Shown here in pieces: positions 35,876-45,652 of a stretch of DNA of 64,000 nt. The translations under genes were made by a program, and so were the position numbers. Positions within the stretch are counted from its first letter, which is position 1. Every line of letters starts with the position of its first letter. Source of the DNA: Choanephora cucurbitarum (Eukaryota; Mucoromycota; Mucoromycetes; Mucorales; Choanephoraceae); contig JAIWNI010000039.1 in assembly GCA_025331435.1 (NCBI GenBank), forward strand, positions 186,001 through 250,000, in the 5' to 3' direction. The notes under the pieces are model-generated. The model saw only the letters and a list, made by a program, of their open reading frames with translations. It made no database searches and was not told the origin of the DNA.

Positions 35876-37486
35876 ACGGTCAACATATAAGCAACCTATT
35901 ACAACTTTTTTGTTCTTATTCGAGATCGCTATATTGAAGAAAAGCCAAGCAACTTTGTCGACTATGTTTGTTTCGAATAAAAGAAAAAAGTTTACATCAA
36001 ACATAATCTATGAAATCGAACTACTTGAGTACAGCAATAACTTAGTTTCGACAATTCGACAATTTCAGAGTTGCGATTGCAGGAATAGGAAGAGGGTTGA
36101 GCGTGTATATGTTTGTATCTGTATGTGCCTTGTGAAAAATGAAGCAGGCTCATTGTTTAACTACGGTTAACCATAAAGTTTGGATAAGTAAAGGTTGCAT
36201 AAAGTTGTTAGCGCAAAACAAATTCAACAGTTCAGACAAAGATTTGGTGATAAATTAAAGCTTTAAAAATTATTTAAGTAAGGAATGCTGAGATACCCTC
36301 TTCTTAGAAGAAAAGGGAACCTGTTCGATTGCGTCTAGTGAGTTAACACGCTGGTAAAAGCAAAGGGCTATTCGAATTGGTCAAGATGGACGCAATACTT
36401 CTGTAGGGAGTTATCATAAATTTACTGCGAAATTATTGAAGACGCAAGTAATTTCCGCTCAAGGGAAAATAGTGTCAAGAATGGTTGCCAAGCAAAGGAT
36501 ATCTACTAAGGTTTTTCATCATTATCCTTTTCGATAGTTACAGTTGGTATGTTCTTTAGCAAACTAGTCATAGGTATTATTATAGCCAACAAATCAAATC
36601 TCAGTGGCAGAATTTTGAAAGCTTGACTGGGCGAAGCAGCAGATGTTTCTGGTGTTTTTGTGTTTAAATCTAGTCAAATTAGCTTTGTTCTACCAAAGAG
36701 TAAGAGCGGGTACACAAGGAAAGAAGTAGTAAACACATGGCATATGGGATACTGTGGATCTCTATCGGTATTAGACAACAAGAGAAGCCAGCAAGTGATG
36801 ACAGATGCTAGAGTTTATATACAGCAGTCGTTTTCTCTGTACTCTTAAATCGAGTGGGTATCTTTTCGAGAGAAGCAACCAGGTCTTAATCTTACGTTAT
36901 AATCTTGATAGCATATCAAGGTTGAAGGTGTGAAAAGATCTGTTTTGCCAACTCAAGTTCAGTTTAGTCATAATCTTCTATAAGACGAGTTTTTTCGAGA
37001 TAAGAGAATTATAACTCTTTTGCATCCTGCCTTTGATACAGGCAAGCAAAATAAACAAAAGTCTTTAATACAAAGAGTTTGTGTACAAACCTTTGTTAGA
37101 CATGCATTTATAACGCATTCGGAGAAAGCCAGCTTCAAAAGCATCCACTTAATCCAAGGCCAGAATGTATATGAGTCTGTCGTTGCTCATGATTGTAAAT
37201 GAAAACGAATAGTTACAGATATGACCGCCTCTCACCTTATCCTAGCTGACGTATGAAACATAAAAAAACTGTCCAGGTAGAGATTGTTGCCACACCGTAA
37301 AGATAAATGACAACATCAATCGTTAATTTTGATAATTCAGATCATAATTTCATTAGTAATAAGCATATTTTGTTTATTTAGAACATAAAAGTATGATAAT
37401 TTACAACATAGAGATATAAGATATAATGCATATAGATACATAGTAGTTAGTTTCAATAGGAAATCAACTTTTTTTCTTGTCCGTCT
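35876..37486. other. Intergenic spacer
   Basis: About 1.6 kb of AT-rich sequence between the convergent rps30 and the basic-protein gene. I see no gene, RNA or repeat that I can support. Confidence 0.5.
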
Positions 37487-38040
37487 TTAAGCAGCAACCT
37501 TGCTCATAAAGCCCCTTTGCTTCTTGGGCTGCTTCTTGAAAGGGTTACTGACGCTATTTCTTTTTGCCTTGGAGGTTTGAGTAGTGTTTACATTAGGGTT
37601 CAATTTGTCCATGACACGATCGGCAGTGCTACTACGTCTTTTAGATTTCTTTTGCTTCTTTGTTGCAGTACCACTTGGAGTCATCATTGCTTTCAACTTT
37701 CCAAACGAACCGTTTGAAGCGACGCTGCTTCTACGTCTATCTCGCTTGTTGTTCATACTCAAGCCAAACTTGTTGCTTTTAGCAGGCTGCTTTCCTTTCT
37801 TTGAAGATCCTAAACTAAGTCTGCGAAGACCGTTTGATGTACTAGGAGCAGTTCCCACTTGCTTTTGAGGAGTGAGGCTGAATCTATGGACAGAACAAGA
37901 AACGTTAAATAAAATTCAGTTGTGTTCGTCTACTCAGCTATATACCTCTTCTTTGGAGTCTTTGCACGATTGGAAGCTTTGACTTTTCTTGTGTTTCTTT
38001 GCTTGCTTGATCGGTTTGTAGAGCTAAGGTTGTTTCCCAT
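37487..38040 (-). CDS. Very basic Ser/Lys-rich protein with MGNN start
   Basis: Two exons (37946-38040 and 37487-37883) join in frame to 163 residues. The start MGNNLSSTNRSSK carries Gly2 and Ser6, as in N-myristoylation sites. The rest is dominated by Lys, Arg, Ser and Asn, with repeated basic clusters (KRDRRRSSVAS, KKQKKSKRRSSTAD, KKQPKKQRGF). RRSS-type sites fit basophilic kinases such as PKA. It has no recognised domain and is probably disordered. A lipid plus a polybasic region would favour acidic membranes; the alternative is a nucleic-acid or nucleolar role. Both are inference. Confidence 0.65.
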
Positions 38041-38776
38041 TTTTAAGTTTGTATTTAATCTGATTGATGAAACGAAGAACTGTTATCATGCTCGCCTTTA
38101 TATACAACTAGGAGGAGGTATGACGAAAAACTTTTAAGCTGTTCATGTGACAGAAGAAACATAGCTTAAATTTGTACGATCTTCGAAAGAAACTCTGACG
38201 TAGGTATCATAAGTGCCAAACACAAAAAAATGCTTTCTTTTTTTTTTGTTTATATATGTCTTTAAAAATAATGGGTAGTGCCTAGTCTATAGCAGACGAC
38301 ATATATTACAGTAAGGCGAGTATAAATAAGAGATATACAGAAATGCTTTTGTTTGCACTGCTTCTATGATGTAATATTGATCTCTATGGCAATAGTGCAC
38401 AAGAAAAGCTACAATCATTTTTTAAAGTTTGACATCATAGAGCGAGTAGCCATAAATTGACTCAATTTCTAACTTTGCAGGACAACTGTTGCAAATGTTG
38501 ATGATTGCATCCCTAGGCTTGTGCGACCTTTTTCTTTTTTCTTTTGGAAAAGAATCACCTGTTGCAGCTAAGAGAGAATTCCACAAATTCAAAAAGACTA
38601 AGAAGATCTTTTGATTTAGTTACGTCAAAACGATTTGTGATCAGTTCATTGATCTGATTTTTGACATACTTGCTTAAACCTAATATTGGCAATGATGCAA
38701 ACATTGCCTCCTACTGCCTTTTTCTGTGTTTACAGTGCTTTGCCCCCCTAATCTTTAATGATACAGCAATCATATA
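38041..38776. other. Intergenic spacer
   Basis: This contains the promoter side of the 38040 gene and AT-rich sequence leading to the MITE. I see nothing else. Confidence 0.45.
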
Positions 38777-38932
38777 CAGTCATATCCCGATCTAGGGAAC
38801 GGGCTTGGTTCCCTCGACACTGCTCCCTAAATCAATGTCGCTCCCTATTTCTCAAAGCAATAATAGAGAGTTTCCAGCGTTAGTCGAATCTTGGCTCCCT
38901 CAAGACTGTTCCCTAAATCGGGGGAATGGCTG
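38777..38932. mobile_element. Pogo/Tigger-type MITE, 156 bp
   Basis: The ends CAGTCATATCCCGATCTAGGG and, inverted, CAGCCATTCCCCCGATTTAGGG pair over about 28 bases with a few mismatches. They are flanked by TA on each side (38775-38776 and 38933-38934), the Tc1/mariner/pogo target duplication. There is no coding capacity. The inside repeats GCTCCCTAAATC-like blocks. The CAG...CCCGAT..AGGGAAC end style matches pogo-like elements; the assignment is by pattern only. Confidence 0.75.
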
Positions 38933-39431
38933 TACAATTTGTTCTAAATCAGACGATAAATATCACAAAACCTTTTATTAGATTCTTTTTAGCAGAGCTA
39001 TCATGCTTCAAAATAAAAAAAGATACATAATAAAGATTTATTAAACGGTTACTTGTGTAGCTTCTAAAAAATATGCATTACATTGATTGTAGACATCTTC
39101 AGAAAGATTGTCCGTAAGTTTGAACGCCTCTATAACAAGTAGAATGTTTAGACTGCATAACTATATCACCCCAGTGTGATAATAAAAGGCACTTTTTTCT
39201 GTCTTGCAAGGCCTACCTGTTCATGTTACTGAAAGCCAAATAAGAAAGGAAGATTGAGGAGTCCACTTTGAGTTTTGATCCAAGGATCAAATCATAGTCC
39301 ACCAGAACAAAATTAGGCTGACTTTGAATGTTGCTTGATAAAGCAAAAAAATACCATCTGTTTTTGTAACATTCTATTTCTTTTCAATGACTTTTCTTTT
39401 CTTCTATCTTTTTTTCTCTTTTTTTTCCTTA
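38933..39431. other. HIU hydrolase upstream region
   Basis: This AT-rich spacer ends in a long pyrimidine tract (39375-39430, mainly CTTTTC and TTCTTT) just before the HIU hydrolase start. That is the leader style of active genes in this window. No other feature is seen. Confidence 0.5.
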
Positions 39432-40016
39432 ATGACCTCTACCTCAGGCCGCCTGAATAACATAAAAGATCACATCAACGTAAGTTTAAAGAAAAACGGT
39501 CTCAAGAACAGTTTACTTACATAAATAAGCCTACTATGTCTGTACACAAGAGTCCTATCACTTGTCATGTCCTAATTGCATCGTTGGGAGTGCCAGGTCA
39601 AAACATCGACGTCAAAATTGAAAAGCTAGATAGTACAGGTGGATTCAGCACCCTGTCAACAGAGTAAGCGTAAAATATAAAAAAAAAGACAGAAGTTCCT
39701 AATCATGCACGATATACAACATAGTCGGACTAACGATGATGGTCGTTGTCTTAACCTGCTGCCTAGCGACTACAATGCTGAGAAAGGTATCTACCGCATC
39801 ACATTTGAAACAAAAGCCTATTTTTCAAGAATGGGCCAAGAGTCCTTTTATCCTTATGTTCAGGTAAAGTTAATCTGCATCCCTTTCAACTTTTTCTAAT
39901 GCTGATCAACACGTTATTATAAATAGATTGTGTTTGAACTTGCTAATCCTGAGCAGCATTATCATATCCCATTATTGATCAGCCCTTACTCCTATACCAC
40001 TTACCGCGGTAGTTAA
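39432..40016 (+). CDS. uraH: 5-hydroxyisourate hydrolase with PTS2 (transthyretin-like)
   Basis: The enzyme hydrolyses 5-hydroxyisourate, the product of urate oxidase, in purine breakdown. Four exons (39432-39479, 39530-39663, 39725-39863 and 39927-40016) give 136 residues. The family marks are CHVLIASLGVPG (catalytic His), NDDGR (Arg), HYHIPLLISPYSYTTY (His) and the C-terminal YRGS that defines the family. Exon 1 encodes MTSTSGRLNNIKDHIN, in which RLNNIKDHI matches the PTS2 peroxisomal signal R-L-x5-H-[LIA]. Plant and animal HIU hydrolases use the same signal. An internal Met at 39536 would give a 118-residue cytosolic form without it. Exon 1 is joined in phase 0 with good GT-AG sites. Product identity is secure; dual targeting is inferred. 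Confidence 0.93.
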
Positions 40017-40365
40017 TTATTTATCCTTCTGCTAATATGAAAATTCAAATTTTCTACTTGTCATATAAAGCATTTTTTTATGAGTCTGTCCGTAGACAGC
40101 AGCTTTTGTCGAACACTCATGCAACTGATGTTTGCCTGAGTTTTTTTTTTTTTGTGTATCTGAAGAGAATTTCAGGCAAAAACAATACACTTAAATGTTG
40201 TTAAGAAAGTTTGAATATTCTTCTTTTTATTTATTAAAGCCTGGAAATACTAGTATGAATCGATAATATTTTATGTGTATATGATTAAGTTTTTGCTGTT
40301 AAAAAGTATATTTACAAAATAGAAAAAGGGAATATTGAAATAGATTTTCTTTAATCTATTATAGT
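40017..40365. other. Convergent 3' region
   Basis: This is the AT-rich space between the convergent stops of the HIU hydrolase (+) and the permease (-), presumably both 3' untranslated regions. I see nothing else in it. Confidence 0.5.
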
Positions 40366-42065
40366 CTAAGCAACAACGGAAATGATACGATTTCTGAAGA
40401 CTCGCCATTTGCTGAGAGGCTTGCCGTTTTCATCTAAGTTTTCGTCTTCGCGAACATCCATGACAGAAGCATGGAATGTGCCACTTTCAAAGTCCATGTC
40501 AATATTCTTGACAAATGCAGGACGATACCATGCTCTGTGACCAACGTAAAGCAAAATGCCCAAGATTAAGCCAATGTAGCTGCCAAAGAAGTTAGAAGGA
40601 GTAACGGGAGGAATGAAAACAGAGTAGCCTTGTCCAAATACAACGATTGTACAGATAACAATAACGAATATATCAGCATAGGGGAAGAAAGGGGCAACAT
40701 AGGGAAGAGCAGTCAATGCACGCCCCTGAGAAACATAGCCTTGACGGAAGCGGATATGTGTGATAGAAATGGAAATCCAGGTAATTAAACCAGCCAAGGC
40801 TGTCAAGTCTTGCAACCAAGTGAATACAATACCCGAACCAATGAAGGAAGTCAAGAAGGCAATACACCCAACAAGACATGTAGCCAAAACTGACCATATC
40901 GGAATACCCCATCGGTTGACGCGCTTGACAAAGCGAGGTGCATAGCCATCATCGGCTAATGCCAAGAGAGTACGCGATGAAGAATAGACTCCAGAATTAC
41001 CGGCGGAAATCATAGTAATCAAAATAATGGCATTCATGAAATCTGCAGCCCAATTGGCACCAGCCTTCTGGAACACCAGTGTAAAAGGTGATACTGCGAC
41101 ATCGCTAGTACCATTCAAGAGGTTTGGATCAGTGTAAGGAATCACAAGGGCAATGACGAGGATAGAAAGGAAATAGAACAAAACGATACGGAAGAAAATT
41201 TGCTTGACAGCAAGAGGAACTGTCTTGTGAGGGTTGGCTGATTCACCAGCAGTAATACCAAAAAGTTCTACACCATTAAAGGCGAATGCAGCTGAAAGGA
41301 AAACGTTGAATACACCCAAGAAGCCAAAGGGGAAAGCACCACCTTCCAAGTGAAAATTGGAAACGCCGTAGTACACACCACCCAAGCCAGTGTCGACACA
41401 AAGACCAACGATGATAAACACAATGACAACGAGGACTTTGATGAGCGAAATCCAGTATTCAACTTCACCATAACCTTTGACAGAGACAACGTTGATAGCG
41501 ACAAGGATAACAAGGGTAACGATACTCCAGACAACTGTATTTACATTTTTGACCCAATACTCCATAATCATGCCGACACCAGTCAATTCAAGAGCAACAC
41601 CAATAGCCCAATTGGCCCAGTAGATCCAGCCAACCATGAAGCCAAGAGAGGGATCAGCGAAACGAGTAGCAAAATGAGAGAATGAACCAGCGACAGGAAT
41701 GTAAGCAGACATTTCACCTAAACCCATCATGACACAGTATACAATGATACCACTGATACCATAAGCAACAAGTGCACCACCAGGACCACCTGAACTAATA
41801 GCAGAACCAGAAGACATAAATAGACCAGTACCTAATAGAATGATGCAATGAGGTTTTTAGCTTCATGTTTTGGAGAAAATTTTTCGCTTCATTTTTTTTT
41901 ACCTATAGTACCGCCTAAAGCAATCATTTGGATATGTCGAGCTTTGAGGTTACGTTGCAAACTGTGATTTTTGTTGTTATCGTTATATTCAACTGAGGTA
42001 AAGCTTTCGGCGCTTTCAACCGCAGTCTGATCAGCTGTTTGGATTTTTTCTATGTTGTCAGTCAT
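40366..42065 (-). CDS. Amino-acid permease (YAT/AAT family, APC superfamily)
   Basis: This imports amino acids by proton symport across the plasma membrane. Two exons (41903-42065 and 40366-41831) give 542 residues from the Met in MTDNIEKIQTAD. An upstream in-frame Met at 42203 would add 46 residues, but the inner start gives the usual hydrophilic N-tail. The family signature RHIQMIALGGTIGTGLFMSSGSA is formed across the splice junction. Further APC landmarks are the Gly/Ala-rich first span, GWIYWANWAIG, FGITAGESANPHKTVPLAVKQIFFRI and SAGNSGVYSSSRTLLALADDG. About 12 membrane spans are expected. Substrate range cannot be read from the sequence. It is convergent with uraH. Confidence 0.93.
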
Positions 42066-43413
42066 GATGCTTGAATAACACTTCTGTTGATTAGAACTGT
42101 AAAGAGGTGTTGTCAATTGTTGATTTGCGCCTTCGTGGCCAGAGACCCGGATTCTTTTGTTTGTTTGCTGAGAAGCAGGGGAAAGAAGCAAGTCTAAAAA
42201 CATTTGCTCTTTTTATATGTTAATCTCGATGGTTTTTTTTAGAGAAAAAAAAGAAGGTTTATCATTTCAATTTCCGAGACTAATCGATGAAATAGGGTAG
42301 TTCCTTATAGTAAAGAACAAACTATACAATAAAATGTGGAGAAAAGTGGCGCTTGGGAGACAGAACAATGGCGTATTTATATGAATCAATATGCTGTTAC
42401 ACTTGCATGAATGTTGATGAATCTAATCTCTGTATCTTTATTGTGAAATTAAGTTTTTTTTTGTAGCTTTGGTTTTTGTTTGTGATAACTGATTACAGAA
42501 AAAGATTGGATAGCGAAAAATTGATACATGTATTATTGGTGAATTATTTGAAAAGATTGTGTCAGTCTAGTAGTGTCTTATTGGTTGACAGGATATGATT
42601 CATCTAGTTTTGTAAGTTTGCGCTCAGTCGATAAATTGCATTTCTGAGTTCAATTATTTGTATGTGTAACTCTGTCTGGTTTTGCAAGTTTCTCAACTAG
42701 AAGGGTTTTGGCCAGTTAGATTTCAGAATAATACAATAAGAAATGCATACTGTATAAAGTTTTGCAATAAAAAGAATATACCTGGTAAATTATGTCAATT
42801 TTAGCTAAAATGAACCTGTCTTCTTTGTTTTCAGAAAAAAATAGCATCGATCATACAGGGCCAATCATTTTCTTTTGTTTGAGGTACAAAGATTTCTTGT
42901 CCTTTTTTTCTTTTCATTGCATGACATCAGTCTCTTTCAATTTGCATTAACAACAGTAATTAGGCTTACATTTTGACTAGATGATAGTCAATCTATGGCT
43001 ACTACCTTGCCTGCTTAACAAATAGACACTTTTATATGGAGCAAGCCTGAATCAATTACTTGAGTTGTACTACAAAAGATATTTTTTTGTGATCCAAAAC
43101 TTTATCTATATATCTCTATCAACCTTATTTTAAGATGTATTCGGAAGGTTTGACAACTATCTTCAAACTTTTTTAAGTTCAGTAATATAAACTACACTTG
43201 CCGCACGCAATCAAAGAAAATAATTCACCATTCTCAACGATACAGACAGTGCTTCCAACAAGTAATGTCACAGACCAATCAAGATTAATTTCATACTTTC
43301 AGAAATAAAGTCGTTTGCTTAGAAATCACTCTGTGATTCTTGGCATCCGAAAAATATAAATAGAGAGTGAGCACTTCTGATATTTTTTCTTTTTTGATAC
43401 TTTACAATTCAAC
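42066..43413. other. Permease upstream region and spacer
   Basis: This holds the permease leader and promoter, then more than 1 kb of AT-rich DNA. A TATAAATA box lies near 43355-43370, just before the short frame at 43414. No other gene or RNA is supported. Confidence 0.45.
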
Positions 43414-43497
43414 ATGAGTACACTATTTTTATGTGAAGATGGGCATGGAAATGTTATTAATGAGAATGAATTCGTTGTTGAGACTATTGCTTGTTGA
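43414..43497 (+). CDS. Short open frame behind a well-formed promoter, perhaps a truncated gene
   Basis: A 27-residue frame (MSTLFLCEDGHGNVINENEF, then VVETIAC) follows a TATAAATA box and a pyrimidine-rich leader ending CAACATG, the start style of expressed genes here. No homology is recognised. It may be a true microprotein, the first exon of a gene whose remainder I cannot see, or a gene cut short by rearrangement. Confidence 0.25.
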   Translation: MSTLFLCEDGHGNVINENEFVVETIAC

Positions 43498-43606
43498 GTA
43501 TACTAGGGGACATCTCCAGGTAGGTCGCGTTCATAATATAGATTAATATGTTTATTATTGTCATGGAATTTGAGAATTAAGCTGTGGGATGAATCATTGA
43601 TGGGAG

Positions 43607-44822
43607 TTACTCGTATATTGGGCTACTGGGTACGCTCTTTGGACCATTTTTTGCTAGAATAATGACATATTTTCCTTCATTCAGGCGAACAATGACTGAA
43701 TCTTCAATTATGCAAAGGTTTTTTCGTTCTTTGTCCTTTGATCGCAAGATGGGTTTGTGTTCTTTCTTGAGTTCTTTCAGCACGGATAAAGTTTCTTCGC
43801 AAGCAGCCTACATTTCCAAACATGATCCTGTAAGATAACATGCTCTTTCACTATTAAGTAATGCTCGTGTACAATTCAGCTTACAACAAGTGTTTTAAAG
43901 AAGCAGATAAAGGGCAGGAGAGTAATATCCTTTTCAGAAAACCTAATAGGGACACCGGCTCTCTGCTCTTTGTTCATAACATAGATGTCAGGCGCCTGTG
44001 TTGATATGGACCAATGTCTGATGGGATGGCCTCCGTAAAGAAAAATTCATTTGCTCACACATCGTGCCGCACGTAATTAAACGTGATATATCCTGACTCA
44101 CTTACCATGAGCATGAAGAAAATGTATCTTGACATTTGAGAAAGTCTTGAACGAAGCTTTATCATATAATTGCGTCAGGGTTCGTATCATTGCCAGCATT
44201 CCAAACATAGCTTTATAATGGCCAAATCTCATTTTACCAGTATCATTGGAGCCATAGCCAGAGGAAACTTCAGTCAAAAGAATTCCAGACGAAGACAGAT
44301 CATTAGCTCTGAGCGTTCCATCAGCATTGTACTTGTATCGGCGGTCATTCGTTCCTTTCTGCTTGAGTTGGATGGTCATGACATCGAGTTCAATTTCTCC
44401 AGAAAACAAAGTAATACTGTGGCTGTTGTTGCGCAAACATTTAGTAGTGACCTTCATACAGTTATCAAACAAGTATGATCGATAGCATGATTCAGACCTT
44501 CGAAGCACATCGGTACCATAATTGTCATATATATAGTCATTGCTAAACAAGCAATGTCGATTGAGTACGTATTCAAGTCTTACTACTTTTACTTACAACG
44601 TGCCACAAATATCGACAATCAACCTTTTTTCTGCAGCAAGGATTGGACCGTCTAGCACGACGTGGCTCAATTGCTCAACACAGCTTTGCATTTCGATGTT
44701 GGATTCCTATGATACTAGTGGTGTTTGTTTTTCAATTTCCTAACCACATTGCAAAAACGGCATACCGTTTCAAATAAGGTCATGCATATCTCGGCAAGAC
44801 ATGGGCTTATATCATGTATCAT
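43607..44822 (-). CDS. Unrecognised protein with possible PD-(D/E)XK-like core
   Basis: Five exons (44766-44822, 44597-44706, 44106-44542, 43885-44030 and 43607-43807) join in frame to 316 residues. The central block runs GEIELDVMTIQLK, then ILLTEVSSGYGSNDTGKMRFGHYKAMFGMLAMIRTL, a basic linker, IHFLHAHGGHPIRHWSIS, and FICFFKTLVAACEETLSVLKEL. An acidic residue in ELD, the Glu of EVS after a hydrophobic strand, and the following Lys give the look of a restriction-like nuclease core, but with EVS in place of the usual ExK. I recall this style from large uncharacterised families in Mucoromycota genomes but cannot name one. The N-terminus is uncertain: an open frame continues upstream of the chosen Met (QKIKLLPDLYTKLNQKVSSV), so more exons may exist. 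The exon structure is well supported; the function is a guess. Confidence 0.55.
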
Positions 44823-45286
44823 GACTGACGACACTTTCTGGTTTAGCTTGGTATACAGGTCAGGAAGTAATTTTATTTTTTGCTTTGAATAGCAAAATTG
44901 TAATAATAAAAATCATGTCAAGTTAAGCTCTAAACAAGACGTACCCACGAATTTTACGGACAGATTTTCATTGCCTTTTCTCTGATTAATAGCAGAGTAA
45001 AGCCTTATGTGGCAAGACCTCAAGAATTGAGCATTCTGATGAAATCACAAACTTAGAAGCAAAGCGTTGTAATATTCTTAGCACAGCTTTTTTTTTCCAT
45101 GGGCCAAATGCAATCTCCCATCAGGATTAGAAAGTTCCTGTGCTATTCATGCATCTCATAGTAACTAAGCAAAATGAACTTTTGATCAGCATACTGCACT
45201 TAGTTCCAATTAAGTGAGGACCAAAATATCTTTCAACACAAATTTCTGTATACAATTGCAAACCCCCCCCCCCTCCATATGAGTAT
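44823..45286. other. Spacer, possible upstream exons of the 44822 gene
   Basis: AT-rich sequence in which the reading frame of the 44822 gene stays open to about 44890. A run of ten C lies near 45264-45273. No confident exon was found. Confidence 0.4.
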
Positions 45287-45424
45287 ATGCCTATGGCTTG
45301 CAATGAGAATGAAGGAATACGTACAGCATATTTTGAAGCTCCTTCAGGTAATGTTTCTTTTCTTTATACAAGACCAGTAGATGATAATGTGATTCGTCTT
45401 ATATTCAACAAGCTGGTGTCATAG
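45287..45424 (+). CDS. Short open frame of unknown status
   Basis: A 45-residue frame begins MPMACNENEGIRTAYFEAPS and ends RLIFNKLVS. Its composition is protein-like, but no homology, leader or conservation can be shown. It may be a gene fragment or chance. Confidence 0.2.
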   Translation: MPMACNENEGIRTAYFEAPSGNVSFLYTRPVDDNVIRLIFNKLVS

Positions 45425-45652
45425 TCAGTACTCTAAATAACTGAATTGATATTATTTGGAGTTAGCTTTTTGATAATCAATGCAAGGATGCTAAAAAATA
45501 AAGCGGAAGCTTTTGAAACCCTTTTGTTTTTGAATTCCCGTTTTACGCTTAACGGAACTTTAATGTTTTAGTTAGAAAAACTGCAAATAGTGCGCTTTTT
45601 TTTATATTTTTTTTTCTTTAGCTTTTACGCCTAAAACAAAAGAATAAGAAAA

